Assembly (NCBI GenBank): GCA_963932465.1
Contig: OZ010786.1
Span: 445,768,619-445,832,618 of the forward strand
Direction of reading: 5' to 3'
DNA: 64,000 nt
DNA from: Maratus speciosus
Taxonomy: Eukaryota > Arthropoda > Arachnida > Araneae > Salticidae
This document shows, in pieces, positions 46,459-58,110 of the stretch. The notes under the pieces are model-generated. The model was not told the DNA's origin. It worked only from the letters and a program-made list of their open reading frames with translations, and made no database searches. The translations under genes were made by a program, and so were the position numbers. Position 1 is the stretch's first letter; each line of letters opens with the position of its first letter.

Positions 46459-47090
46459 GAGCATGGATTGACAAATAAGTAACTCCAATGTTTTTGTTAC
46501 TCGTAAACGATTATAACCCTGAAGGATACATGACAATTTACCACTTGCTATCGGCTAACGGAAATAGCCCTAAATTTAATTTAATAATTTATAATTAAGT
46601 TCTGAAAATATTAAAATGTTATACTGTATTCAAAACCCTACCTGTTTTTCGTAATTTTTTTTATTTCTAGCATATCAGGAAGTGAGTGAAAATCAATGGC
46701 AAAATTCCTTGGTTACATAGAAAATCAAGTTAAGTTAAAGGTCTGTACATATATAACGTTATCAATTTTTTTGCAATTTCGGATCCCTCCCCTCCCCTTG
46801 TGTCATCATTCCTCGAATTCCCCCCCCTCCCCCCCCCCCCGATTCCTAATGATGTCGTTACCAGTGTCTAAAAATTCTTTTTATTATCACAATTTGTTTT
46901 CTTTCTCTGCGTTTGCAATGATATACAAATATGGTTATTCGTTTATTATTCACATACTTTAGTGATTTAAATGACGAGAAGAAGACAATAAAATATTGCT
47001 ATTAACTCTATAATAATAGCTTAAGTCATGTGGCTGTCATCAACAGTTCCGGGCTGACCGCTTTGTTTTTTATATGCCATGCGGCTATTT
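46459..47090. other. No recognised feature
   Basis: A C-rich run at 46820-46841 (CCCCCCCTCCCCCCCCCC) and otherwise A+T-rich. The 88-codon frame at 46696 crosses the C-run and is not supported. Confidence 0.45.
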
Positions 47091-47091
47091 T

Positions 47092-47414
47092 GGTTCTTTA
47101 ATGTTAATCGGGCGCAGGTGATAAATCGCCAAATATTGTTCTATCACCATCATTTCATCTATATTGTCATAGTCCAAGTCATGTGACTGTCATGAACAAT
47201 TACTGACTGACCTATCGCTTTTCATATGCAAGGCGGCCATTTTTAATGAAAATTATTTTTTCCATGTTACCATGATCGCAACGAAGTCTTGGTACTTTTA
47301 TGTTAGCCGGGCGCAAATTACGCCGATAGCATTTTTTAACTCGCCAATTAGCATTTTTTTGCGTGGTAAATTATGATAATATCTTGATGTTGAAATTAAA
47401 TGTCATGGTTTATG

Positions 47415-47458
<44 letters not shown>

Positions 47459-47636
47459 AAGAATGAGTGAAAGTCATGAATTTTAAACGTTTCAGTTTTA
47501 AATTAAAGTTATGTATTTTAAATAAAATGAGTGAATGGAATGTATTTTAAGTGAAATTAATGAAATACAAAAGAATGCGACGAGAACAATGTTTGGCGAT
47601 TTATCACCTTCACCAGGCTAAGATAAAAATACCAAT
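47092..47636. mobile_element. MITE with inverted termini of about 40-50 bp
   Basis: GCAGGTGATAAATCGCCAAA (47114) and its inverse TTTGGCGATTTATCACC (47591) are the core of the termini; outward, TTGGTTCTTTAATGTTA and TTGGTATTTTTATCTTA (inverse) also align. Poly(T) of about 36 at 47418-47453. A further terminus-like block is at 47287. Partial relatives at 60232-60410 and 62165-62345. Confidence 0.75.
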
Positions 47637-47639
47637 CTT

Positions 47640-47769
47640 TATTTTTCTATCAGAATTTTCCGAATTGGCGAAGGATTGAGCAAATAAATTAAATTGTGAA
47701 TGAAAGTAACACGATACAATGCTTAGCATACATTTAAGAGAGACCAAACTGGTCGCCAAGCGTGGCTAG
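47640..47769 (+). mobile_element. Helitron 3' end
   Basis: GAGAGACCAAACTGGTCGCC hairpin, then AAGCGTGGCTAG ending at 47769, followed by T. The preceding 100 bp (AATGCTTAGCATACATTTAA) match the 3' part of the miniature Helitron at 38364-38671. The 5' end was not located. Confidence 0.65.
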
Positions 47770-48270
47770 TATATAAAATAATTGATTTTTATACCAAATA
47801 ACACTTTATAGAAGCATTTACTATTTAAGAGTATTTAATAATAGTTTATTGTTACATAATGCATTCAACAGTAATATTGTCTTCTTGCACTTGCCTCTTG
47901 CACGGGTTGGGGTCAAGCAGTACGTCTTTTTAACACAGTAGGTGGATAACATTCTTCGAGAGCATAGAAGGCATAGAATGCGCAAGTTGAGAACTAAAAA
48001 CAGTCGAAAATTATAGGGTTAAAGTTATATCTTTATTTTTCCCAGCTCTTCTGTATAATGTTTAAGTATTAAATACCTCAATTTTTAGTAATTACCACCA
48101 TATTAAGCCTGCTTTTGTTTTAAGTTTAATTTGCGTTTTAAATGGTACTTATATCTTATAATTATTCATTTTTTTAAAGTTAAAAAAATATTCAATAGTT
48201 TTGTACTTACAGCACCTGTGCATGCTTGTTTTCATTTTCAGCATGTGGCTGGATGAAGTTAATTTTCGGT
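47770..48270. other. No recognised feature
   Basis: A+T-rich; GGTTGGGGTCAAGCAGTACG at 47907 is the only GC-richer stretch. Confidence 0.45.
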
Positions 48271-48275
48271 TACTT

Positions 48276-48938
48276 TTTACCGACTTCGAAAAAAGGAGGA
48301 GGTTATCAATTCGACGCGTATGTATGTTTTTTTTTTTTTTTATGTATGTTCACCGATTGCTCCGGAACTTTTTGTCCGATTTATGTGATTTTGGTTTTAA
48401 TTGAAAGAGGATACTTGCGAATTGGTACCACTTCCGTTTCATCGAAATTGGTTGAGTAGTTTTTTAGTAATTCAACAAAAACCAATAAATAAAGGATTTT
48501 TCGCAAATTATCTTTCATTGTTGTAACCGGTTTTTCATTCATAAGCATAAAGCTATGTATGCATATGCGTTATCGCCAAGTTGTCGCCAGACTTGGCGCC
48601 ATTTGGTGAAATATCGCCAAATTTGGCGACCAAAATAAGTTGTCATAAATGAAGCCAACTTGGCTGTAACTGACTAATTTGGCGATATTCCCATTCACAT
48701 TCACTAATGGATCTTCTCCAATATGTTTCTTCACAATTTCTAATCGGCAGTCATATTTACAATTCTCAATTGCCAACCATTATTTAAAATGCTAAATAAT
48801 ACAGAAGCAAACTAAATTAATACATGAAAACATCTGAATTGTATCAAGAAATGAGAACATGTAAATTTTAATCAGATTGCACGATAAAAGCAAAAAGTGC
48901 GCTTTTTACTTTGCAGTAGTTTTTGAAGTCGGTTTTAT
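48276..48938. mobile_element. MITE with ACCGACTTC termini
   Basis: Left TTTACCGACTTCGAAAAAAG and right TTTTTGAAGTCGGTTTT are inverted. This end type, followed by GGAGGAGGTTATCAATTCG, is familiar from arthropod repeats, though I do not assign a superfamily. Its right half contains a CGCCAAGTTGTCGCC block related to the Helitron interior at 8753-9600. Short frames here are spurious. Confidence 0.65.
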
Positions 48939-49315
48939 TTTTGGTAAAAAAGTTTATTTATTATAAGTTAACATTTTTTCCTGATTTGTTGTTTCCAGTC
49001 ATGTCATTTTGTTCCAGCGGGTGTATCCTACTAATTGAAAACTTAATTTTTCTTATTTTGGCAACATTTATAATTCAAAATTTTCTACTGTGTTTGCAAT
49101 ATATATTTGGCAAGTTGTCTTTTCTAATCAGTTCAACATGTGAGTAGTATTAGAATTAAGAGCTGTTTTTTAGGAGATATTTAGTTTAGTAGCAAGTGTC
49201 TACTTATTTTAGTGTTATCTGCAGTATGAATTTGTTTATGTTTTGTGTGCTTACAAGTGTTTATGAAATCTCTGCAATTCTGGTTTAGATGTGCCTGTGA
49301 TTTTTTTTTGATATA
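48939..49315. other. No gene recognised
   Basis: T-rich. A 74-codon frame (48923-49147) is hydrophobic because of T-rich codons and has no other support. Confidence 0.45.
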
Positions 49316-49323
49316 TACTACAG

Positions 49324-51637
49324 TAAGGGTGCACAACCTTTTTAAGAGAAGGGCCACTTACAAAAATGTTTGGGTTGTCGAGGTTCACATCGGTAACACA
49401 GAGAAATTTCTATATCGGGTGTAATAAGTCTTTATTCTTAATGAATAATTAGTTTTTATCTATAACAAAAATAAACAAACGAAAATAAATAATTGTATGT
49501 GAGGAATGCAGGGCTTCTTCGCATCTGTATGAATAACCATAGGTCACTTTATAAAGAATAACGGTTCCTTCTTGATAAATGGTAACTTGAAGAAGAAAAA
49601 TTACACAACATTTCTAAATAATTGAACTTTATTGAAAATTATAAAAAAAAATATTGAAGAATAATTTCATTTAAAATAAAAATAAACTTATTTTTGAAAT
49701 AACAAGGCATGGTGGACTGACTAATTATGCTATTTTTTCTGTGGACTATTAACAAAACTTATTATTTTTTCTTTTGTCAGTCAAGTGTGACTGATTGACA
49801 AAATTCGCGATTTTTAATCAACGATAGTTTGACAGATTTCGCGGTAATTTTCCATTGCCGTTTGGCAAAATTTGCAATCTTTTCAACCAACCAATTTGCG
49901 ATACCTGCGAGAAATTCACGAAATTCGCGATTTTTTTCAGCGATAAATTTTCAAAATTTGCGATTTTTTCCCCCTCAACGAATCAACGAAAATTGCGATT
50001 TTTTCCGCCCCCGATCGAATTATTTTGCGACTTTTTTTGTTCTGCGATCGATCTTCGAAGTTTTCTCCAAGAACGATTGACAAAATTTGCAATTTTTTTT
50101 CATGAGTTATTGGCGAATTTTGCGATATTTTACGTGAAGGGTTGACAATATTTGCAATTTTTTTCAAACGACCAATCGACGAAACATAATTTTTTCCTGA
50201 TATACATTGATCTAATTTGCGATTTTTTAGCGCAATAAATTGGCGAAAGTCGCGATTTTTTTACGCACATAATCGATGACATTTGCGATTTTTTCCTGCG
50301 ACCAATGGACTTCTATTTCATGATATTTTTTGGGATCGACACACAAAATAAGTAATTTTTTCAATGAGATATTCACGAAATTCACGATTTTTTTAACGAG
50401 TGATTCACAAATTTCACAATATTTTTACGACCAATTTGCAAAATTTGTAATTTTTTCTATCAATTGTCGAAATTCGCGATTTTTTCCGCGACAGATTGAA
50501 AAATTCGGGATTTTTTTTCGCGATAAATTGACAAAATCGCGATTTTTCCCTAGCTGATCAACAAAATTCGCAATTTTTCGTGCCTCATCGACAAAATTCA
50601 CGGTTTTCCTGTGCCCGATTAACGAAATTCGCGATTGTTAACTGATTTTGACGAAATTTGTAAATTTTCCCACGGCGAATTGACGAAATTTGCGATTTTT
50701 TCTTGCAATAAGCTGGCGAAACTCACGATTTTTCCGTAGCCGATCAAGAAAGTTTGCAATTGTTCCTCAGCTCAGCGACAACATCCGCGATTTTTCCGCG
50801 TCCGATCAATGAAATTCGCGATTCTTAGCTGAATTTGAAGAAATTTGTAATTTTTACATGACAAATTGATGAAATTCGAGATTTTTTTTCGCGATAAACT
50901 GACGAAACTCACTATTTTTCCGCAGCCGATCAACAAAATTTCCAGTTTTTCCGTAACTCATCGAAAAAATTCGCGATTTTTCTTTCGCGATTCTCGATTA
51001 ACGAAATTTGAGATTTTTCCGCGCTGCATCGACAAAAAGCGCAATTTTTCCTCTCGTGATTAAGAAAATTTGAAAATTTTCCACGCCCGATAAACGAAAT
51101 TTGCGATTCATAACTGACTCTGACGAAATTTGTAATTTTTCCCGCGGCAAATTGCTATTTTTTCTCACTATAAACTGACAAAACTCGCGATTTTTCCGCA
51201 ACTGATCAAGGATCACATAATCGACAAAATTCGCGATTTTTACCGCGAACGAACGAATCAACGAAATTCACGATTTTTAGCTGCCTCTGACGAAATTTGC
51301 ATTTTTTTCAGCGGCAAATTGTCGAAATTCGCTATTTTTTCTCGCGATAAACTGACATAAACTCGGGATTTCCCCCCAACAAAATTTGAGATTTTTCTGC
51401 GACTCATCGATAAAATTCGCGATTTTTCTGAACTCGATCAACGAAATTTACGATTTTTAATTGGCTCTGATGAAAGTTTCAATTTCTTTCCGAGACAAAT
51501 TGACAAATATTCGCGATTTTTTCCTGTGACATATGGACAAAAATTGCAATTTTTCTAGTTATAAATTGACGAAATTGTGTAAAAAAAACCCCGAAGAAAT
51601 TGTATAAATTGTGATAGCGAGCGATTGTGCATCCCTA
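49324..51637. mobile_element. hAT-like element carrying a minisatellite
   Basis: 8-bp duplication TACTACAG at 49316-49323 and 51638-51645. Termini TAAGGGTGCACAACC and, inverted, TAGGGATGCACAATCG, a common hAT end type. About 1.8 kb of the 2314 bp is the minisatellite at 49790-51600; the left 470 bp is unique here. No transposase. Confidence 0.9.
49790..51600 (+). repeat. Minisatellite of about 44 bp, roughly 40 units
   Basis: The consensus core is GACGAAATTCGCGATTTTT followed by a variable C/G-rich part (CCGCGCCGATCAA-like). Spacing is 42-47 bp for most units. Units differ by many substitutions and T-run length. Higher-order similarity is visible: the group with TTAGCTGAATTTGACGAAAT-like sequence recurs near 50637, 50824, 51109, 51269 and 51455. 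Open frames on either strand are frame-dependent readings of it. Confidence 0.93.
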
Positions 51638-51645
51638 TACTACAG

Positions 51646-52149
51646 TTTTAATAAACTTTTTATTTCTTCAGAAGATGTTTAAATCTTTTAGGCCTCCATC
51701 ATACAGATACATTCATTTAACAATATGGTAAGCAGTGTGACTACAAATATTGTGGGATAGTTGTTAATCTGACAAAAATCCCAATTTTCGTTGCCAGTAT
51801 TGATGCCATGGGGCTTCGGACTCTCATGTCAAACACACAAGTCGTATGTTTGTTGTTCAATAAATAAATAAATAAATCGAACGCTCTTGTCTGAAATCCA
51901 GACCATCCGACAGTTTAGGTGAATCGAGAACTCGGACATTTTGCATTCGAATATCCCCATCACTGATCGTCATATCATTTTTCCTCATCTACTTCATCAA
52001 CGATGTCGTGCGCAATTTAAAAGTAAAAATGTGCGTCGTATTCGCCGAAAAATACGATAGTTAATGAGATTTATGTCATGATGCTAAAAGAAGTCCGGGA
52101 GGTAGTGTCATATTTTTGTAACCAATTTTAGCATCAAAGATTTTGTTAT
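51646..52149. other. No recognised feature
   Basis: Moderately A+T-rich with (AAAT)n near 51861. Nothing recognised. Confidence 0.45.
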
Positions 52150-52410
52150 AGATGATAAAATAGATTAAATGGTATAGATTACAAAACTGCCCGTCAGCTG
52201 GAGATGCAAGGTGTTGCCCTTATAGTGACATCTCACAGCCTGCTGAAAAATGAAATGAATGACAGCCCCGAGTTAGTGTTACATGAGTGATCGGGTTACC
52301 ATTCATTTCATATTTCAGTGAGCTGTGAGATGGTGCTACGGAAAGAATCCCTTCTAGCGCGCCAGCTGACTGGTAGTTTTGTTATCTGTACCATCCAATC
52401 TATCATTTAT
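52150..52410. repeat. Palindromic element of about 260 bp
   Basis: GTCAGCTGGAG-like sequence pairs with CGCCAGCTGAC; CATCTCACAGCCTGCTGAAA pairs with TTTCAGTGAGCTGTGAGATG; the outer GATGATAAAATAGATTAAAT pairs with ATCCAATCTATCATTTAT. Arms are about 110 bp. Confidence 0.82.
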
Positions 52411-52661
52411 ATCAAAATAATCGATGGCAAAATTGTTTTAATAAATGTGACGCTACTTCTCTGAGTGTACCATATCTAATGGAGTGATAGGTTTTGATTT
52501 TGACCGGTTCATTCATCACTTCACAGTATACAGGGTGTCCTCTCTCATCGTTGGAACTATTACTAAACCGTTAGTTTTAGAGGTATTGTGTTGGTCCATG
52601 AATTCTGGCGGTTTTTTTAGTTTAGGATTCCACACAAAATAAATAAAAAATGAACAACAAA

Positions 52662-53239
52662 TCAATCAATAATGTATTCTCCGTTGTTGTTTACAACTTC
52701 TTCCCAACGTCCAACAAGCTTTTGAATGCCTCGACGATAGTAATCACCTTGTTTCGACTCGAAGAAATCTTCCAACCAAGCCTTCAATTCCACGCTCTTA
52801 TTGAAAGAAACGCCACACAATGCATTCGAGAAGGATCGGAATAGATGGAAATCCGAAGGTGCCAAGTCGGGAGAATACTTGGGATGTAGCAGCACTTTAC
52901 ACCCAAGTGTTTGAATGGTTTCCTTGGTCATATAGGCGACATGTGGGGGTGCGTTGTCTTGCTGCAGAAATCCAGTGAAGGTAACGCTCTATAGTACTTT
53001 GGGAGCATTCCATTATCCCTGCCAATTCCCTCATCGTTTGGCGGGGATCTTCGTGAATAAGCTTATGCAGTCGTTACTCATCGAAATGAATGGTGTATAC
53101 GGTGCTATGTATGTGTGCAATATCGAAATCGCCGTCTGTGAATCGCCTAAACCAATTTTGAGCCGTCATATAAGACATCGTTTCTTAGTCATACATTTCA
53201 CAAATCTCTCGAGCAGCTCCTGTGGCTTTGGCACTTCGA
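52662..53239 (-). pseudogene. mariner transposase, internally deleted
   Basis: Minus strand. The N-terminal region is recognisable as ATGAAREICEMYD, then TAQNWFRRFTDGDFDI (family pattern TA-x-RWF-x-RF-x2-GDFDL), then EDPRQTMRELA and CSQSTIERYLH. It is joined directly, with a frame change near 52981, to QQDNAPPHVA, the block with the second catalytic Asp. The rest (52662-52931) gives HPKYSPDLAPSDFHLF with the third Asp (DD34D family) and a normal C-terminus. The central part with the first Asp is missing, and there are in-frame stops, so no activity is expected. The first coding segment lies beyond the TTAA insert at 54101-54150. Confidence 0.9.
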
Positions 53240-53243
53240 TTAA

Positions 53244-54096
53244 GGTATGTACCCACTTTCGGGGCACTTTTTTTGAAAAATATGAAAATTTTATCAAACA
53301 CATGTGTTTTCAGTTAAAACAGGGAACGAAAGTATGATTTCATTTAATTTTTTAACAGAATTTTAATTAACTTTTCAAGTATAGGCATTATTTGGTCAAA
53401 TTTTAGTAAAGAATTGCATTTATGCCAAACCTTCTATAACGAAATCCATTCGATATAATCACTTTTTTTCAACAATATATTAGCAATCCACTTGCTTGTG
53501 TTATGAAGCAAAAGATTTGCAATACCTCTTAAATTTACTAACATATACCAAATTTTGTGTACAAAACATGATTTAAAAACAATGCGTATTTTTGAATAAA
53601 AATAGCTCTTAAATTAATATATATAAACTAACAAGCTATATTTTACTTTATAACATACCAATAGATAAGCAGAACCTTTGGACAAATTTTTATTTCAATA
53701 TCTTAAAAACTTTTTAAGAAATGAATCCTTGTAAACGTACACAATGAAAAATGCAGTTTTCTAGAAAAAAGCAAATAAAGATTTTGATATTGCAGAAATA
53801 ATTATGCATAAAGTTTAGAACTTTAAAGTCCACTATATTTGCAGGTGTTTATATATGTGTATATATCTTATATATTACGTAGTTGTGTATTAAAATGTAT
53901 GGTTTACCTTTCTGTGACTCTTACGGTTTCAGAAAGTTCATTTTCGGTTTATATTTTGGCTATAACTTTTCATCTGATTATCGCTGAACCAAAAGTAAGA
54001 TATTTTTGGAATCCTAAATGTTTGAATTTTTATTTAAAGTAATCAAAAAAGTCGAAATTTTTCGCAAAAACAGCAATTTGAAGGTAGGCAAATACC
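53244..54096. mobile_element. TTAA-flanked element inside the mariner coding region
   Basis: TTAA at 53240-53243 and 54097-54100. Termini GGTATGTACCCACTTTC and, inverted, GGTATTTGCCTACCTTC. Removing the insert plus one TTAA restores continuity of the transposase N-terminal segment. Length 853 bp. The 127-codon plus-strand frame at 52954-53337 and the 67-codon frame at 53839 are not genes. Confidence 0.88.
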
Positions 54097-54138
54097 TTAA
54101 ACCCAAAAAGCAGATTTATTTTTCATGCAACATTTTCA

Positions 54139-54185
<47 letters not shown>

Positions 54186-54224
54186 AAAAAAACCCCGCAG
54201 AATTTATGGGCCAACCCAATATAT

Positions 54225-55133
54225 CGTTAATTGCAAAAATGTTTCAAATATTGTTCTTCATGTTTTATCAAAAGCCATATACTTCATTTTTTTTTAAGTT
54301 AGAAAATTACAAATTTTATACGGCCCTTAAGTCCTATACGTTATATAAAAAAAAATTCCATGTTCTAATAAATAAAATTATAAAAATGCATATTTGTACG
54401 ACTTAAATTTACCGAGTTATGGTACTTTAAATTTTATAAATTTTCAGCATTTTTTGTCATTAAAAGTGCCTTTTTTCTATTTTTAGTCTGCTACATCTTC
54501 TTTGAATAATTTGGATATGAAAACTAAATATTATTTAAAAACACAAAAAAACCCGTAATTTTACAAACATAGGAATATTAATGTTAGATATTTTAACGAT
54601 AATCAATTTTGATTTTATCAATTTTGATTTTATCAAATATGTTTCAACGTGATTCGTTATTTTATTAACAAAAGAAAAAAAAAACACAGAGATCTAGAGG
54701 AAAAATGACTACTTCTCAGTTCTGCCGTTAAGTTTTTTACGTTTTTAAGTGACATTGGTTAACGAAGGAAAAAAAAAAAGTTAATCCTTTTCATAAGCTT
54801 TATAAAATTTGAAAAAAAATCAAAGATTAGACGAATGCATTTTTGACAAGCTAACTATTTATTACGTCTTATAAGATTTATAAATTCTTGATTTTTCACG
54901 CTTCAAAAAATGTGTTTTACGTCAATTTAAGATTTTTGTAGTTGCGTAAAGCGTTATATTTTTCGTATTTCGTCGAATACTGCAAACACATTTTACTTTT
55001 TACGAGTAGAAAATTACTTCTCAAGCAGAAAATAAAAATTGAATTAAAAGCATGAAAATATTTTTATGTTATAAACAGAATAATGAAACGAAGCTTGTAA
55101 GTTGTAGAAATAGGTCTAGTTTATTATTTTTTA
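54225..55133. other. A+T-rich, no recognised feature
   Basis: TCAATTTTGATTTTA is duplicated in tandem near 54604-54635. No coding content recognised. Confidence 0.5.
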
Positions 55134-55600
55134 AGTGCGTTCGTAATTATATAAATACGTAGCACTATGGTCTTCGTCTGACCGTCCGTCTGTCCGTATA
55201 TAACAGCATAAGAACTACCCAATCGAATGGTTTGAAATTTAATATATATATTTGTTGCGGAATTTTGTCGAGTCATTTCAAATTTTATGACAATTGAATA
55301 AAACTTAAGAAGATAGTAATAAAGGTTTTTTTCCTTTCCATTAAATCCATTCATACGTAATTAATTTAATGATGTAATATGATAGGTAATGATTCCAGGT
55401 TGCCATGGTGATGACGTCCTATTTAAGATGGAGTTCTGTTATTTACGTATTACTGAATTTAATATATCTAATCGTAATAAATTTTGTATTCATGCATTTT
55501 TGCATAAGAATGCAACAGTTATTGCATCAGGATCTGAATACGTATAAAACTAGTTATAGTACGAATCATTTACCACGTTTGACGTACAATTTTCGACTTC
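55134..55600 (+). repeat. Dispersed repeat F, copy 2
   Basis: TGCGTTCGTAATTATATAAA, then CGTCTGACCGTCCGTCTGTC, then ATTACTGAATTTAATATATC, ending with ACTAGTTATAGTACGAA. It aligns with 7300-7740 over about 430 bp, including the TGCAACAGTTATTGCA block. Frames here (55124-55354, 55405-55629) are repeat-derived. Confidence 0.75.
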
Positions 55601-56062
55601 TTTTTCTTGCAGAAATTCGAGTATTTTGATAGTAATTTAAAACATACCCTTATTTAAATGCATTTCTTTGACCGACTTTACACTACCCGAAGCGAATTCT
55701 TCTTAGGCATAAAATTTATGTGCGCTTTTATCCCAACACCTTAGATCTAGATTGCTTTAAGGCAGGTATTTTTATTTCTTCCTTCTAAATCATGAAGGTG
55801 TAAGGAAAGGAAGGTAAAGAAAATAAGTCATAAATACTGGAAAGATGTAAGGTATTTCTTAAGCATAAATAATTTTCATTTTATGTAACAAAATCGAAAA
55901 AAATCGAATCGAAGCTGCTTAACAATTTAGTTCTTATTTGTTTTACAGTAATAGGAATATTTCAAGATTTTTTTAGAAATACGTTTAATACTAGTTTAAG
56001 ATATTTATGTCCAATAAAATATTACCTTCTGCCATTCGTTAACCACTCAACAGTTTCTTTTT
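55601..56062. other. No recognised feature
   Basis: Non-coding; nothing recognised. Confidence 0.45.
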
Positions 56063-56345
56063 AACACTTTCCAACATATTTGAAAAGTGTTTATGAATTC
56101 GGTTTGTCTCTCCGTGCTCTAACTTGAATAAATATAGTCCGATTGCCATGAGATGAATACATGCTATTGAGATTTACTATGGCATGTTCGGTATTGAAAA
56201 TGAAGTGTGTAGCATTTTCGGTTCATTTACAGGGTCACTCAAATAAATTCCGTTACATTTCGTCTATGGGGAAAAATCATTTGCCGTATATTTTAAGGAA
56301 ATCACAGTATTTTAAACATATTGAAATTAGTATACATCACTAAAT
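56063..56345 (+). repeat. AACACTTTCC family, 5' fragment
   Basis: AACACTTTCCAACATATTTG, then a CTCCGTGCTCTAAC block, ATTTACTATGGCATGTTC, and the first internal repeat TTTACAGGGTCACTCAAATA. Matches 35080-35720 without the nested MITEs. Confidence 0.8.
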
Positions 56346-57357
56346 TGCTTATTTTATGTTTAGAATTCGAATAAGCTAACTGTCAGTACTTGTTTTGTCC
56401 TGTTCAAGAAATAGCCTTTATATTAGTTTGAGATTTCCTTAATTAAAATAAAATATTCTTGCCTGTTATTCCATATATCTATTTATATAAAATCCAAGTC
56501 TCTGTGTGTCCCTCACAATTCCGGGTGGACCGCCTCATTGATCGCGGCCATCATTCCGATGCCGTAAATAAGGCAATTACTTGTTCGGTTTATGGAAATA
56601 ACCTACGTTGTATCACGTCTATTCTTCTTTATTTTCTCTAAAACTTCCAAAAACTATACAATTATAATGTTTATACTTCTAAATTAAAAATAACCAGATT
56701 TCAACAACCGATTACCGATATAAGCAAACGAAAATTTCAAAATTTGTGATTAATTTTACAAATCTAAACAATGTGTAGTGAGTCATTCATTTTTGAAAAT
56801 TCATTGATAAAAATGAAAAACTTTTGCGCATTGAATATTTTAACTTCTTTAGCACTATTTATATGCCTTTGACGTCATTTGCCTATGAACTAATGAAAAT
56901 AGTTTTTAAAGTGAAAAAAAGATATTACGTCTGTTCATTAATTTAAAACAAATTACAGAAATACAGACAATTTAATTAAATAGCATATAAAAATCATTAA
57001 AAAAAAATTAAAGATTTCGAACTTTTTCAAAGTTCATCTTCAGTAATGTAAATAAACACAAAATCACGAGAGATATCATAATTCAACTTGCAGTTGAGAG
57101 CATGTGCCACAAACAATTAAACACGGAGATGGATAATTGAGTCAGGTTAAAATGGTATTGTATGTATTTTTGTACTTGTTTTAAAAATAGTCTTTAATTT
57201 AAAAACAAAGTCTTAGAAAACTCATCTCTATTTTCGGTATTTTTATATTATCTGAGGGCAAATTTCGCCAATAACGTATTTCTTTTTTCGTCAATAGTAG
57301 TGTAGCGATCTAATCTCATATGATCAGTATAAAGCGAGTTACTAACTTAAAGTAACT
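56346..57357. other. No gene recognised
   Basis: A 60-codon frame at 56459 ends just after GCAATTACTTGTTCGG; no domain recognised. The rest is A+T-rich. Confidence 0.45.
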
Positions 57358-57433
57358 GGCTTGGCCTTTGGCTCGACGCTAACGTTCTCGCCCTCTGATC
57401 ATGAGATCACTGATTCAAACCCCATCGGTGCCA
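57358..57433 (+). ncRNA. tRNA-derived SINE-like segment
   Basis: TGGCTCGACGCT (57369-57380) resembles an RNA polymerase III A box and GATTCAAACCC (57412-57422) a B box, at tRNA-like spacing; the part between, CTCTGATCATGAG, could fold as an anticodon arm. The acceptor stem is not convincing, so a tRNA-derived SINE head is more likely than a working tRNA gene. A SINE tail was not delimited. Confidence 0.5.
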
Positions 57434-57599
57434 ATCCGTCACTCTTCAGTAGTTATTTTTTGAAGTAATTTGAAGAAAGTTTTTGGGTGACTTGAAGTAT
57501 AATTTCTAGGATTGTATAGCTATAAAATTTTCAATTGTAATTGGCGTAATATATCATTCAGAAGCTATCTGACCGATTGTGAGAAATGATATGTGATAG
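57434..57599. other. Possible SINE body
   Basis: Follows the tRNA-like segment; contains GAAGTAATTTGAAGAAAGTT. No terminal simple repeat or target duplication found. Confidence 0.3.
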
Positions 57600-58110
57600 G
57601 GAGAATGAAAGCAATACCGACACCGACAGATGTCTGTAAAGACTTAAAAGTAACCAAAAGCCTCATGTCAAGAATCTTTGGCAACGATTGCTAAAAGAAA
57701 CAGGCAACTGACGTCAGTTCAGATTGCAAGGGAGTTCGCTACAGCAACAGGAACTCGACTATCCAGATTTACTCTGAGTGACAGGCTGCATGCAAGGAAA
57801 CTCATTATTTGTATTCCACTAACTCCGGCAGCGAAATGCGCCCGGCTAAATTAGTGCAGAGATCTTCGCCACTGGAGTACCACGGACTGGGGCTAAGTTC
57901 TCTTTACCGATGAATCCTGATTTTATTACAGAAGTGTTACTTCATGGAAGGAAAAAACACACGCAATAAGGCTGCAAACAGCCGTGAAAGACATCGATAC
58001 AAAGGTCGTGGAATCACGGTATGGACGGGCCTCATTTTGAATAGCCGCACTGACCTACACATTTTTACCAATGCAACTGTGAACAGTGTTGATTTCAGGA
58101 GGTGGTCCGG
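57600..58110 (+). pseudogene. Tc1-type transposase fragment, second family
   Basis: Read across frames: a RLHARKLIICIPLTPAAKCAR-like stretch (57787-57845; family form L-x3-RP-x3-PLT-x2-HR-x2-RL), then VLFTDES or its equivalent at 57897-57917 (catalytic DES motif of Tc1-like enzymes), then ERHRYKGRGITVWTGLIL and SRTDLHIFTNATVN (58000-58090), matching the GGG-x-MVWGGI-x4-RTDLHV pattern. Several frame changes separate the blocks; no N-terminus, C-terminus or terminal inverted repeats are visible. It is distinct from the Tc1 at 14117. Confidence 0.8.

Larger units (their letters stand above)
52586..54219 (-). mobile_element. mariner element, deleted and interrupted
   Basis: Termini TTGTGTTGGTCCATGAATTC and, inverted, TTGGGTTGGCCCATAAATTC match the mariner end style, with TA outside (52584-52585, 54220-54221). 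Without the 857-bp TTAA insert (853 bp plus one extra TTAA) only about 0.78 kb of mariner is left against a usual 1.3 kb. Poly(A) of about 44 at 54140-54183 lies next to the right terminus. Confidence 0.9.

Noticed and set aside
49829..50167. Overlapping frames on both strands as small proteins
   Set aside because: They are frame readings of the 44-bp minisatellite.
49790..51600. Regularly spaced repeat looking like a CRISPR array
   Set aside because: Units are contiguous and degenerate with no unique spacers, and the window is eukaryotic and lies inside a hAT element.
52954..53337. 127-codon plus-strand frame
   Set aside because: It is antisense to the mariner transposase remnant and runs into the TTAA insert.
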